In this document: positions 1-13,800 of the stretch, in pieces
How the letters are laid out: every line of letters begins with the position of its first letter
How positions within the stretch are numbered: the first letter of the stretch is position 1
NCBI RefSeq assembly: GCF_029227915.1
Contig: NC_079886.1
Location: 18,454,501 to 18,514,500, forward strand
Source of the DNA: Hydractinia symbiolongicarpus
Lineage: Eukaryota > Cnidaria > Hydrozoa > Anthoathecata > Hydractiniidae
Length of the DNA: 60,000 nucleotides
Direction of reading: 5' to 3'
Program-made: the position numbers and the translations under genes
Notes under the pieces: model-generated
Databases searched by the model: none
The model's input: the letters and a program-made list of their open reading frames with translations, nothing else
Told to the model about the DNA's origin: nothing

Positions 1-563
1 AAATTGATTTTACATACTTTACAGAACCCGAACCTCAGTTAATACCTTGTTTTTTAGTAAGAACCTTATTAGTTAATACCGTTTTATAGTTTTTAAAGCA
101 CACCCGAAGTCAAAACAATGGTATTAAGCGATTTGCGGTAGTGTTCACTTTCGCTTTTAGTCATTATTTAACCCTTTGCAATAAAGAAGTAAATTTCGCA
201 TTTACCAGAAATAAAAGGATGGTTGTAAGATGATAAACTGACATTGCATTAATAATAGTGTTTCGCTTGCTTCAAAAAATTTAGGTAGCCTTTACATAAA
301 ATTTTGTCGTGTTTACATGGAGTTTTCCATATTGGAGTCGTACAAACTGCAGCGAATTGTGTTTGCAAAAACATTGTGAGTGCAAAATAACATTTCATTT
401 TGGTCTACATGTCATAATAAAATCAACACCGCTACGTGAACAATTTTAAACTCTAAGAGACCAAAATAAAATTTCACCCCTAAAATGAGGCTGCCTTATT
501 GGTGAAACTTTTTAAATCACATGGCAAAGTATGTATGAGAGCTAAATTATTTTTTTTTTCAAG

Positions 564-3500
564 GAAACCAAAGTGGACAAAGAGTATGTGAAAAAGATGA
601 TGAACACAAAAGCGGATTTAGATCTGGTCGAAAACAAAGTAGACAGAGACCAATTTGATGCCTGTATCGGTGAAATCGATCGAAACGTACAGAATTTGAT
701 GCAAAAGATGGAAACAACGGTATGATGTTTTTAATCACTTTTATTGTCAGAAATTTACGCAGTTCTTGGAAGTTCGTAAAATTAAATTCCGCGAAAATTA
801 AATATTTTTTGCAGACCGCGAAAAAAAAAACCGCGAAACTTTTGCAAATTTTGGATCGCTTAATTTTTACTCTGAAATAAATTTTGTGATATGCCTAAAC
901 TATTAAACAGTACCAAAAGCTTTTAAATCGGTATTCAATGTTTAAAGTGAGAAATGTTACTTTTGTTAAATTTCTAATGAAATTTAATTTTGTTGGTAAC
1001 CGGGAAAATGAATTCCAGCGAAAGATGCAACAAATTTAGCGGATTTTTTAAATCGCGAAATTTTCTACACGCAAAAATTTCTGACAATTAAGTATGACAA
1101 CACACATAGCGTAACAGAGCAGTAAGGAATGAAAAGAAAGCGCAACTGGCAAATAACTTTTGAATTTAACGCGCACGCACATTCCGGTTAGTAACAAACC
1201 GTTAGGATCGGTTTCCGACATTCCTGCCTAAATAAATTTAAGCTTAAACTTACTCAAATGATTCATTTTTTAATCAAATAAAATCCCACTTTTGCGCCAA
1301 CCCTCCGGTCGCATTAATACTAACTGTACTTTAATATTCCGCTTTAATAAATACACATTTATAAATGCCCATCTCCTCCGCTTGACACCCACAACCCGTA
1401 ATAGAAGCCGCCTGCCAGAATATCATAGACGTAGAACAGCTCTGGGAACGAGGTAGAACGCCGGGAGTATGAAAACAATTTGTTAATACTAAATAAAATT
1501 ACACACGCAAACGTCTATAGTTTATCCCTAGGCATGTAGACTTCACTGAGATCTTCTCCGTAGGAATCAACCACCAACAAAACTATCAGCTCGCTACAGC
1601 AATGCATCAATACAAAGATAGATCAAGAAGAGCTCGGTAAAATTCGTTCATATATCGACAGCCGCTTCATTTCGTTTAAACCAAAGGTTCCCATTATCCA
1701 AAAATCAGATGATGGTTCAGCAGGTAGCAGAAAGAAGTTGATACCTCACTGTAACTGTATTTCGTGTGATCGTCCAGTGATTGTGTCCACTGCTCAAACA
1801 GGTAACCTTGTTAACTCACACGTAATCCTAGTAAACATAAAACACCACCCTTGTCACCACAGTTTTTGTCTTTTTGGTATTATATTCTTCGTCGTCTCCT
1901 CTCATATCAAAAAGGCAAGAAAACCTGGGGACGAGGGTTTTTAAGTGGCAATATGTGCTGACATTGGCTTTACCCAAATATATAAATAATTTTGACTATT
2001 TATTGTGAGTCACCTCCAAAATACAAAACCGTAATTCCTTTCAATGAAAATGACAAGGATCCCCCAATAACTATTGGCTGCCATGCCCTTTTTGTTATTT
2101 TTGAATTATTTTAGCATTGAAGCTACATAGTAATTTCCTTTTAAACTCTGTTTTCTTTCAAATATAATAATAAAATCAAACCTAGGCTGATTTAAATTGC
2201 GATTTTTTGATCACCATATTATTTCAAATTATTATTATTTCAACCCTATATGGTAAAAGTATGTTTCTATTCTCCTAACTTAAACTCAGAGTATATTAGT
2301 TCCACGGTACAGTGGCCCACGAGAAATACGGACACATTCAACAAAACTACGGATATTTTTGACATAAAAACGAACATTTTCTATGAAAAAGCGAACATTT
2401 TAAACAAAGCATACTAAAAAGCATTTTTAACATATATTATTTTCAACAAATTTGAAATCTTAAAAGCTATCGTGTTGGTACATCATTTCAGTATTATTTG
2501 GACGGATTTTTTCATAGGTTTGGCCATGCCTAATTTCCAAGCTCTTCCTGGTATGAAATCGTTACGACCGGTGACGACTTTTGACTTACACACAATTCGG
2601 CAAAGTATGCAAAAATCGTTTTGTAATGGCAACAAACGAAGATTCGAAATGGCGGAAGAGCGTTACAAACTCCAGAAGGAGCTGTTACAACTGTGGTATG
2701 TACCTCGTCTCACTATTTCATACTGGTTACTAACCTCGTCCCCAGTGTATTGTGGCTCCTAAGCTGTTATTACGGAGGGGCAAATGTATCAAAAAGGTAA
2801 AATGCCCTAGGACCAAGGTTGACTGATTACACTAGGATCGAGTCACAAGAATTCAATATCTTATGACTAGATTGCAGGATTACATTATTCCTACTACTTT
2901 CCGCTCATATTAATTTTTGCTCAGCGAAAGAAACCTAAGAAAAGTAAGGGAAATGAAGTTTTAAGGCTAATTAGAATATCACAATGTAAACAATGACAAC
3001 AAATTAATTAATTCATTATACTGGCACATTACTTCCTATAGTGGTGTACGCGATCTTGATGAGCTTGCTGCATTAACAAATCGTGCCTGTGGAGGAGTGC
3101 ACACGTTGATTGAACAGCATCGCCGCAATCCAGGAAAGCCTGCAATGTTCTATAGAGAAGATCATGTCCCATTTAACACAGGAGAGAGACAGCTACTTGA
3201 AACTGATGTGCTAGGAAGAGACGGGCACGTCTACAAAGGAAGAATCCAGTCACCAGTTCTACCTTTCATTGAAACGTCAGTTTGTATGTTTTTTTTCATT
3301 GTTCGTGAAAGAGTACTTATAAGAAAAATGATTGCCCATGACAAGTTTTCACATGTCACCCGAGTTTCTTGGTGCGCACTTAACATGAGCTTAAGTTGTC
3401 TGCACTAGCCGTACTAATTACCTTGAGGACAAAAATTAATGCTATTTAAAGGTAAAATAAATTATTGAATTTTGACAATAATTTGATGATTTTGCGGCAT

Positions 3501-3978
3501 AAAATTATTGCGATTTAATTGATTTCTTTCGACATCTTCGCATTTTTTTCTCAATAAAAATGTTTTTCAAGACTATCCCTTCATTTTTTTTGTATTGAAT
3601 TTTTACCTTTTTAATGCATACCAATTTCTTATTTCGTTAAACTTAAATAATCTTAACATTGAAATTTGTTCGTATGGTTAACTATATCTTTTACATTTTG
3701 CGACCTTAGGCAACATTACCATTTTTTTATTAAAACATCTTAATTCTTAATACTTCAAATTTGCACAATCAAAGGCTCTTCCTAAAAAACTCTTTAAGTT
3801 AATATTTCTTCTTTTTTAACTTCATTTATTCTTTTTTTCTAGAAAAGAAGATGTGAGAGCAGCACCGGTACGCCATATTGAAAGTCCGATTATACCCAGA
3901 TCTTCTGTGCAACAAAGCCGCAGTACAACAAGTGCTGGTGGTGCTGCAACCCCGGGAAAAATACAAACAGTGGAGTAA
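564..3978 (+). CDS. QRICH2: QRICH2/DUF4795-type protein, 3' part of gene (5 exons)
   Basis: Five exons join in phase: 564-719, 1564-1801, 2518-2695, 3042-3275 and 3843-3978 (TAA). The gene begins before the window, so the N-terminus is missing. The first exon gives a helical, charged stretch with a K-V-D-R-D-Q-F-D motif, as in the DUF4795 coiled-coil region of vertebrate QRICH2 and C16orf96. The second ends in a Cys motif (H-C-N-C-I-S-C-D-R-P-V). The fourth has C-G-G-x-H-T and, near the end, D-V-L-G-R-D-G-H-V-Y-K-G-R, which matches the conserved C-terminal signature of that family. Vertebrate QRICH2 is a sperm flagellum protein; a ciliary role here is inferred. The assignment rests on remembered motifs. 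C16orf96-like is the alternative name. The gene converges with QPRT. Confidence 0.82.
741..1092. mobile_element. MITE-like repeat in QRICH2 intron
   Basis: The ends are inverted repeats: TTATTGTCAGAAATTTACGC at the left and the near-complement (GC-rich start, then AAATTTCTGACAAT) at about 1070-1090. The interior is rich in CGCGAAA and AAATTT words and has no coding potential. A clean target duplication was not found. This is a nonautonomous DNA transposon or foldback element by structure only. Confidence 0.5.
1850..1940. repeat. small foldback/MITE fragment with CCTGGGGACGAGGG end
   Basis: Imperfect foldback with CCTTGTCACCAC at one end and CCTGGGGACGAGGG at the other. The same end motif recurs near 20840-20960 and 22770-22925, so this looks like a short member of one repeat family lying in the intron after 1801. 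Confidence 0.4.
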
Positions 3979-4716
3979 ACGTTTTTTGTATCACGTCGTA
4001 TTTTTAAATATATCTTCATTAATTTCAATACATGAGTTGTTTGGGAACGACATATTGAGGGGAGATTCCTTTTTCACTATACAAGAATCGTAAAACCAGC
4101 AAAAATAGCCTTAGAAAAGCTTAGACATTTTAGCTTCTTCGCTCCAAATTTTTCTGTGCTGAATCCTGTGAAAAAAACTGTTCTTTTAAATCTGAAAGAA
4201 ACCTGTTTTGATAATAAAATGGTTTTCTATTCTGTAATTTTCCAAGGATTTATGAAATGCTGAAATCTTCGTAATGCTACAAGTAAATATGACATATAAT
4301 ACATTAAGGGGAGAAATTATTGTGAACTTATTTAGCTATTTTTGCCCCCACTTGAAAATTAAATGAAAAACAAATCGGTGATAAAGTTTAAACATTCAAA
4401 TGAACATTGTAATTCATCCGTCAAGTTTAAACATTGATTTTAGCAGTAGCTTTCTATTTCGCTAATTTCATTTTCATGACTAATTGTTTTTGTCAATGTG
4501 AGCAGAATTTGAAAATATTGAAATAAAAGTGGATTTTAGGGGATGGAATCCATTTGTGAAATTGTAAAAGAACTATTTAAATTAGGTTTTAAGTACTTAT
4601 TTGTCTGCAAATCGCCCAAACTAGTGTTGGGTAAATCCACAACCAAATGCGTGCGCATTGCAAACGTTCTGAATATATGCTTTATAACGTAATCACTTGG
4701 GATTGTTATAACCTTT
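3979..4716. other. intergenic space between convergent QRICH2-like and QPRT genes
   Basis: AT-rich sequence with no convincing exon, tRNA or repeat. It should contain the 3' untranslated regions of both convergent genes. Confidence 0.6.
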
Positions 4717-6099
4717 TTATTCATGAAGTTGTTTTACAACAGGATTTTCTGGATTATGATCATCTACTAACAATTTCATTGAAAAATCAACTGTTTTATA
4801 GCCCTGTGTAAGACAACTAGCAGATAACACATCTACATTTGGTGTCATGTAGTTTCCAATGTTTTCTTCGTACAATCCACCGCTAACTTCAATTGTTACA
4901 TTTGGGTATTTCGATTTGATCTCCTTCGCTGCATCTTCACTTACGCTCGAATCAAAATTGTCTAACATAATTATATCCGCTCCGGCTGCGCATCCTTCCA
5001 AAGCCTCCGCAACACTTCTACATTCTACCTCAATTTTTGACGAAAAACCACATGCTTTTCTTGCTTTTTTCACCGTCTCTGCTATATTTCCGACGCTCCA
5101 GATATGATTGTCTTTAAGCATAACCATCGAAGATAAATTGTACCTGAACATCATGATGAAAAACGCTTTGATATGCACGATTACGACAACGAAAATACGT
5201 ATTAAATTAGGCAAATCGTGTCAAATTAACGACGTATTTAAGGCCTCAAAAATATTTTTTGGAATTAGATAACATGCCATTTAGAACAAGATTATTAATA
5301 CCGAGTTCTAATTAGAAAGACTGGCGCCCCTTAATTAGAGAAATGAATGCGAGAGCAAGTTTCAAAAGTTTCTTGTCAATTTTCGCAATTTTTTGAGTTT
5401 TTAAGTATTTTTTAAAGCATACTTCTTAATTGTGAAAACTTAAGTAAAGGTCATTAATTAAAAAATTGAAAACAATAACGATCACCCGAGAAAACCTGGA
5501 TTAGTTTCACGAATTGAATACTTAGAAATTAAATTCGCACACAGAAAGTGTAAGTGCAATCTATTAGTTTTTCAGATTTCACCATGCATTTCAATAAAGT
5601 TTTCTTCCTCATAAAAAAACACAAAACATACCGGTGGGTAGAACAACCTCCCACAAGCAGAGCATATTTCTCAACTTGTCTAAATCCAGGAGTAGTTTTT
5701 CGTGTCCCGGCAACTTCACCCATCCATTTACGATTTTCTTTTATATGAACCAACCTTTTGCATGTTGTTGCGACTCCACTTGCTCTAGCTAAAACATTCA
5801 AAACGACTCTCTCCGCACGCAAGAGGTCTCTTACCTTTCCTTTAACGGTTGCAACTTGACATATAGGCACAAGTTCGACTCCTTCATCAAAGTTCCAAAC
5901 GATATTGCAATTTAACTTTGAAAAAATGGCATCTACAAATGGCTTTCCACATAAATAGCCATTTGATTTGCATAGCACAACACTTGTCCCACATACATCA
6001 CCGACAACAAAACCTCCGATATCAAAGCTAGGTGTGTCTTCAAGTAACCATTTGGAAGTCAAGACATCCAAATTTTCTTGGGTGATAAGGCCACTGTAA
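4717..6099 (-). CDS. QPRT: Nicotinate-nucleotide pyrophosphorylase (quinolinate phosphoribosyltransferase)
   Basis: Converts quinolinate and PRPP to nicotinate mononucleotide, CO2 and pyrophosphate in de novo NAD synthesis from tryptophan (cytosolic). Two exons on the minus strand are clear: 6099(or 6093)-5632 and 5143-4717 (TAA). The splice joins H-R to Y-N-L, completing the conserved H-R-Y-x-L-x-x-x-V-M-x-K-D-N-H motif. Other family landmarks are E-R-V-x-L-N-x-L-A-R-x-S-G, A-G-T-R-K-T-T-P-G-F-R, K-Y-x-L-L-V-G-G, I-E-V-E-C and L-D-N-F, then an S-G-G turn. The lysines, arginines and histidine of the active site are all present, so the enzyme looks intact. The initiating exon is not resolved. 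Upstream in-frame sequence hits a TAG, with acceptor-like AGs at about 6100 and 6094, so a short first exon lies further upstream (perhaps near 6290-6400). Confidence 0.93.
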
Positions 6100-6107
6100 C
6101 TGATACT

Positions 6108-7831
6108 CTATATCATGTAGAAGAAAACTTTAGCCAGACCCGTTTTGAACACCAAAAACTAGCTAGTCGTAACCGATTCTACAAAAAGTGTTCCTTCTAT
6201 GAGAAGACCAAACACAATTACATATTCAGCTGCACTTAAACATCAAATAAATAGAAATATATAGCTATGTATTTTATATAAAATTGACATAAACTTACAC
6301 TGGTTTGCATTCTGTGGAGCGAAGCACGTTCTAGCACTCGTGGTACATCAACCACAAATTTCCGCCATGTTTATGAAAACATAAACATTGACAAAGCAAA
6401 GTCGATACTTGAATTAGTTATCTGCCCTAATTAACTCAAGAGAAAAGGAAAATAAACCTGTAAAAGTAAAAATATAGCCTAAAAAACATTTTTTGATTTA
6501 TCCTTGTTAAGCCATAGTTTTAAATATGCAATCCACTTAATTGCCTTAGGACATAGTGCCATTTCTTAACCACTATGGTCAGATATTCCAGCTGGAATAT
6601 CAACAGAGGGGACAGAAAAGAAAGAAAGAGACCACGGAAAGGTGAACAAATAAATTGCACCAAAATGCATCTATATGCTATCAATATAATTAAGACTAGG
6701 CTTGAAATATAAAATAAAATAAAAGAACAGAAAAGGAATTACATCGCTAACAAATTATTAAAATTCATAGTAGTGCTTTCTTATTGTGGATAACATTAAT
6801 TGTTTAACCATAGCAGTTATAGCTAGCTAGCTAGGAATGATATTGTATTATTGTATTTTATCTTTATCTTAGCCTATAGCCATTTATGTTCGATTTTCAT
6901 AAAGGCTGTTTTCATACATGTCTGCATTTACCCTATCCAATAAGAAATAGGATCGAAAACTCCCGCCTTTTATGTTCAATTTCGATACAGGCTGTTTTCA
7001 TTTACGTCTGCATTTATTCTATCCAATGAGAAATAGGATCGAAAACTCCTGCCTTTTATGTTCAATTTCGATACATGCTGTTTAGCCATTTTTTTTTAAA
7101 AAAAACAAGGATGACACAATTTAAACCTTGACTCGACTTTTCAATGTTCACTGCAGACTTAAAGATCTTATGTTAGACAAAATTATGGTAGGAAATTGCG
7201 AGTTGTGCTTTATGGTATTTACTAAACCTATTTGGCGATTTGGTTTGACGTCATAACAATTTTTTGGAAGTGAAAAGTTTCTATATATTTATGATGAAGA
7301 GAGTGCAGAATTAGACACATAAAGTTTTAAGCAAAGATAATCTTTTAGAGCAAAATCTAAATAGCTAAGCATCATTTCCAGACAATTATTCAGCTAATTA
7401 TTCTTCCATTTCCACATTTTTTACCATTATTCCCCCCTCCGAACTAAGTTTGTTCTCACCCAGCGCAATTTTATACATGTTGGATGTAGTGCAAATACGA
7501 TTCGTCAATTCAGCATAATGTCAATCATCACTACGACAACAAAGCTGAACTGAATCGTCATATTAGGACAACACTGAATTTTTTTTGTATGTGCAATTAA
7601 ACAGAAGAAGAACAAAATGTGCATGAGAGCTTTGTTTTGCAATTACCAAAAAAATGTATTTTGAAACTTTTCATAACTTTTAATGTCTTGTATATTTACG
7701 TTAAAAAGGAACATTTATTTAACACAAAAATTGGTAATTAACTTTTTCGGTTAGAGATTTTAATGGTTAAATGTTTCATGCGTGGTTTATTTATACAATT
7801 TTAAGAAATATATATAATAAGTATTTTTTAG
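6108..7831. other. divergent intergenic region between QPRT and AVL9
   Basis: Contains the unresolved 5' exon and promoter of QPRT, the 5' region of AVL9 and an 86-bp tandem repeat (annotated separately). No other gene is visible. The AVL9 start codon follows a TTTTTTAG acceptor-like sequence, so a noncoding AVL9 exon may lie here too. Confidence 0.5.
6885..7085. repeat. 86-bp tandem repeat, about 2.3 copies
   Basis: The word TATGTTC recurs at 6885, 6971 and 7057, giving a period of 86 bp. Each unit carries GGCTGTTTTCAT, CTGCATTTA, TATCCAAT and AATAGGATCGAAAACTCC. Copies are about 90% alike. Confidence 0.8.
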
Positions 7832-10800
7832 ATGTCACAAGGAGATGTTGAATCAACTTTGTTTCACATATTTGTAATTGGTTTTCATCACCAAAAAGGA
7901 ACTCAGGTACAGTAAAAGCAGTAGTGGGTTATACATATGTGGTTAGGTTAGCTAGCTTAACTAATTTTAAGGGTTGTAATCTTGTCCATTGGTTCCAGAA
8001 GGTCATGCAGAGTTGGTTTTTGAATTTTTTTTAAGATGGCTGACACTTAAAGGGAACTTCAGGTATAAAATGATGTTAGACTATTGTAAAGCCTAAAAAG
8101 TTGGTTAACAAGTCTTTTTTAATTTTTTAAAATACCCTTCCTTTCACAAGATATTCACCCTTAGAGAATCTTGGATTTAATCATGTTTCATAAATTATGA
8201 TGTTACATTTAAGTAATAGCAAATTTTGACAAATGTTGGAAAATATATATTCAAACTTTATTAATGCATAGATCTTATAAAGGTGAATTAATTAACATAA
8301 TTTTTTTTCCAAAATAACACTTGTTTGGTCGTCCAAGGCTTCTTAATTTTTTGCTGACAACCCCATAACTTTGGATCTGCACGTTGGTTTGCGATCAAAT
8401 TTTGTAAGTAAATTTATATATAAAACCTATACAATCCTACAATCTTAAACATTGCAAACCCAATTGCAGACTCTGAGTTATGAAGCTTGGGATAAGCAAA
8501 CTTTTACAAATTTGTGCATATTAGATTGTTTCAAATCCAAGTAAAAAAGCTTTGAGAAAATATGATTAAATATTATTACATTTTAGTATCAATGTATTTT
8601 TTATGTTCAGAAAATTCAGAACATGTTGTATCTTTCATTTTGTGTAGGTAGAGTTCTGCTATCCAGAAATAAATGATCCATTGCTTGAAAAAAAAGAAGG
8701 CGAAGACATATCACTTCCAAAACAATGGCATGCTCTTCCTTACCTTGCAATGCCAGATGGTGCGCACAATTATGAAGAAGGTATGTGGACAAACCAAAGT
8801 TGTATTTTAAAATTAAACTTTTTTTACGTATATATATTTTTAAAATATCTTTTTTTATTATCTACTCCTTTCAGATCACTCTTTCTTTCATTTGCCTGCA
8901 CTTACGAAAGGATCAAAGCTATCTACAGATACTATATATGCTGTGTCATGTTTCCGTCAGATCGATAGCAAGGTAATTTTAATCCAATTTAAGTTGCTAA
9001 ACTCATTTTAACTGGGATGTATAACAGTGTATGATTTATTTTTAAACAGGTTTTTTACTCTTGAAGTAAACATAAAGGAACAAAAATAATTGTTTTTTTT
9101 ACTTCTTTTGTTTTTATAATATTTTATGTCCCTGCTTGCAAAAGACTTTATAATTTCTATCCTTTCTTGGGAAAAAAGAGTAGTTTTAACTTTCATCAGA
9201 GAAAAAAATTAGAAGAGCAGGTTAACTAACTATGTTACAGAAATTACAGTTTTATAGCGTTAGCTTTATATGTTTTAAAATCTATCTTTAACAGAAGTCT
9301 TACATTCTTTCAATAGCATTATAGCTTTGTGGTATAATGTTTTGCTTTCTGTGTATCTAGGCTACACCTTGTTCAAAATCTTAAAATTAGTTTAACAATA
9401 TCAACCCTTTCATTTTATAGCATTGGCACGAGAAAGGATTCTTTTACAGGAGGTTGTCTTTTAGATCAATGTTGACAACATGGCTTTTTTATTGAATGCT
9501 CATATTTGAGCTCATTGATATTATTAAAACCTTGTTGTTGTAATTTATGTCAACAATATTTTTGTTCTCATTTTCTTTTTAGAAATTAAAAAATAAAGAT
9601 GAAAATGTAACAAGAACAACAGTTCAAAAAAGTGTTTGTGTTCTTATGAAAATGGTATGAATTCAGTTGCGTTACAGTTAGTCATAGTTACTTTGTAAGA
9701 TCTAATCAATAGAACTTTATATACTTTGCAAACATTGGTTTTTAAAGCCTCAAAGATATCTCAAGGTCTTTGTGTTGTTTCTAACCTAATAGTGTTATTT
9801 CTACTATATTATTATACAAATAATCAGAGACATATCAATGCATTTAAGTATTTCTCAGGTGCCATTCTTAAACAATTTCATTCAATTTCAATGTACATTC
9901 ACAGATATAACCCTCAGAAAATCTACCTTTTGTTAACAATCAACGTAACACTGGAAAGGTTAATAACTAATTTTTTTATTTTTTGAGGGCTATTTATCTT
10001 CTTTCTTCTTTTAGCCCTTATACAGTTTTGTGTTATCAAAGCTAGAACTTGTCACACATGCATATTTTAACGAATTAGATTTCACGAAAACAGATATATT
10101 AAAGGTTAGTTATCAAGTGTTTATTTTGTTTTAAATTTTGTTTTAACATCTGGACCATCTTACACTCGTTTTAAACTATTTTAGGAATGCTTTGATAATT
10201 TGAGTCAACAATTGACAAGCATAAAACTAGATAATTCCATATTTCACTTAGGTATGATCTTTTTACTTTGTTTTGTTAAACATTGATTTCAGTCTTCTAT
10301 AAGGATCAAGCAAATTATATGCTGATACGCCTTACATTACAAACCAGAGGTGTGAAAATGCCTTAGTGTTACAAAGATTTAAATAGTATATTAACACTTT
10401 TACATCAATTGTATTCTCACTCTATGTCTGCTTACAAGAATATTAAACAGAACAAAAAGTGACAAATCAAAATGTATAAAATTGTGTTCTTATTGTTTCA
10501 GCATAATGAAGTCAGCCATTTTTTTGATTTGTTTTCAGGTTTGGAATTACGAGACATTGTCTTGAACTTTAAACAAAAGGTATAATCTATCCCCCCTTGC
10601 TGGGTTTTTATCATTTCCTGGGAACGCTGAACTTATTTTTCACATTTTAGTATTTTAAACTATATAAATAGATAATGCATGAGTGGTAACTGCTTAGAGA
10701 AAAATGTATTTATGCATGTATGTGATTTCAGGTTTTGATGATTTTCAAGTTATTACTGCTAGAGAAAAAGGTTTGTGCCATGAATATTGGGAACGCTATT

Positions 10801-13800
10801 ACAGTTTTGGTATTTTATACTGTGTTTATAATGCTTTATCATTGCTCTCAGCCATTCATAAGTCTTACTTTTTCTTGCTATGGAATCTTAATTTTTTTTT
10901 GTAAATTTAGGTTGTGTTCTGGGGAAACCCTGTTAAAGATGTTTGTAAATTTGTTCTGTCAATCATTACGTTATTCCCAGGTATGATTTAAGAAATTAAA
11001 TTTTAATTTGCTAACACAGGTTTAATAAAGGGTGACACTTAGCTCTATTAAGGTCAACAAGATTGAGGGATTCGTATGGGCCTAAACCCTATACCGTAAT
11101 TCCTCTTTTTAGCGCCCGAGGGGGCTTATTAAATTTTGGAGGTTTAGACGGCAGGGGGGGGGGCTAAATAAGGGGCTAAGGGGCTGTTAACTTCATCTGT
11201 TTTATCATCATCTTCATCTAACAGAAGAAGTTCTATGATGGACTTGTAGTGCCTGGAACAACACAGCCCATTGTAAAGAAAAAAGAACCATAGATATTTT
11301 GCAAACAAAACTTAGGGAGAAAAAAATCAAAGCTGCAGCATATGGATATCATTGTATATGACATTAAATCAACAAATAATATCGAATTTCTTTTACTACT
11401 GTTACTTTTTTATTTTATTTTTACTTTTTTTTATTTTATTTTTTTATTATTTTATTATTATATCTAAATAAAGATAGGGGGCTAAATAACTTTTTGAGTC
11501 TCTGGAGGGAGGGGGGATTATTACAAGGGGGGCTAAAAAGAGGAATTACGGTGTATCTCTGTTATTGCTATGTGCATTAGTTTTGAATGCACATAGCCCT
11601 CAATAAATTAGAAAAACAATCAATTGTTTTTATGATGAAATAATCATCTTTCAAAATTCTTAATTTTTCTTCTTATATTTTTCTCCTCACTTTATGGTCG
11701 TTTGATGTGATGCAAAAAATTTTTATAAATAACATTGGAATTAATAACAGATAAAGTTGGAATCGTTTTTCAGTCAATAATTTTGGATTTTTATTGAGAA
11801 AGGTGTTTGGGGGATGTTTTTTAATAGGTTATTTAAAAAGTCACTACGTTTCAATACTTTAGCTGTGTTAATTCAAAATTTATTCAAAACCTGGAGGAGG
11901 GTTTAAAACCACCATAAACCCTGTCCCCACCTGAGAAAGTTTAATCAGTGGATCATTGACTAGATTTCCATTTTTGCGCATTTACAGACTCAAATGTATT
12001 TTTTATTCTCTCTTAAATATTAAACTAACTTCCAGTATTATTTCCAATATTATGGTAATGCATATATGCTACTTCTGATTAGATAAATTTTCTCGACTTT
12101 ACCTTTTCTTACTATGTTGAACATTAAATTTATACGCTGCTTGTTTTTGTCTTTCAGGCTTAATACACAAGGGTTTGCTTCACTCCAGTTGTGTTGAGGG
12201 AGTTTATATAAAAAAGGTTTGTTCAAAATTTCATATCTTTTTTATTGTATACTATTTCATTATACTTTTTGTGTTACAAGTAAGAGCCAATGTATATATA
12301 ATGAACGCGTCATGTTGAATTTTGTCCTTTTTTATTCTTTTGAGATTTTTTTGGCCAAAAGAGTTGACTAACCAAACAGCTTTTCTGTGTGGAATATTCT
12401 TGTGTCCTGAGTCTTTGAGAAGTATGTGTCTTAAGCAAATTCCCGTCTTAGATTTTCCTGCATTTAATTTTTTTAGGGGACACAATCACCTCATGATATT
12501 TATGGATTACCATTGGATATATTTGAAGAGGTAAATGGTTCAAATTTACATCGTATAATAAGTCGACTTTTGAATTATTTATTCTTCAAATTTTTTTCAC
12601 TATAAATCATTACTTTTTAACACTCAGCTAGGCTGAATTTAATATTTCATGGAGGCATTAATTTTTTTAAGGAGACAACTTTTCACTGTTTTTATTTTGT
12701 ATCATTTCTAAGAGAATGTAATATTTTAGATTTTGGATTTTTCCTTCTATCGTAAAACCGTGAGACCTATGTGTGCTGTTATTTCTCTTCTTTAATATTT
12801 ATATCCCAGTTTTATGCATTGTATATTTAGGGATGTTTATTTCAACCTTACATGTCTCTACACAACATGACGTTACTTAGAAAGGCAAAAGTCAGCAGTT
12901 TTGTTGTTGGTGGCAGCAATGTGTTATTTAAACAACAAATGCACTGCCCTTGGGATGTTCTTGTTGACGTAAGCAATTGCTTGTGTTTATCAAGCGCAAC
13001 TTTTGTTAACTCCATTTTTTTTTAAATAAATTAACAGTCCAACAACCTTATCCCTTCCATATTGATGTTTTATGAAAGAGTTTGAAAATGTATCTAAGAA
13101 TCACCTTACTGTTTTAACAAAAATGCATGACACCATCTACTAGATCTATAGTAAGGTAATGGTTGTAGCAAGGCATGCATTTGGATATTTAGAGTATATT
13201 TAAATTGTTTTTTATTAATTTTTTGGTTATCTTTGATAACAGCAATTGTTTCGTAGTGTCCAGTGATTATGTCTTAATTTTGCATAATTAGTTAAATTTA
13301 AATATGTATTGTGACCAATGAATCATCAATAACTTTCCAAGTTCTTTCATATAAAAACAATTTGTTTTTAAGTTAGAGCTAAGATTTAAGATATAGCCAT
13401 ACTTCGAATAGTCACAACTTTTCCACCTCTGATTGAGTTCCTTTGATGCAGAAATAGGACAGTAAATGAGGGACGAGTAAAGTATAAATGCATTTTCAAG
13501 GGTGGAAGAGATAACTGGATTAATTTATTGCGTCAGCCATCTGTACCGTGTTTTTACTTCCATACCATTTATTTACTTATCGTTGGGTAGTTTTCGGTAG
13601 CGACACATAACCTATAGTCCGTCCGTTTGACTGTGCACCACAACTTCTTCTTGCTAGAGTTGAGGCAGACGACTTGCCTTAGTGGACAGTTTTTTGAATT
13701 TTTCTCTAAAAATTATTTCTTTTTTTTTATAAATGATCTAAAATTTCAGTACAAATTATTATTTATTAATTATTAATTTCATTTGGTCTGGTATGCAGAA

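Noticed and set aside
6290-6400. First coding exon of QPRT
   Set aside because: An ATG with a following GTAAGT exists, but the splice phase does not fit the next exon in any frame with an ATG, so it was left unresolved.
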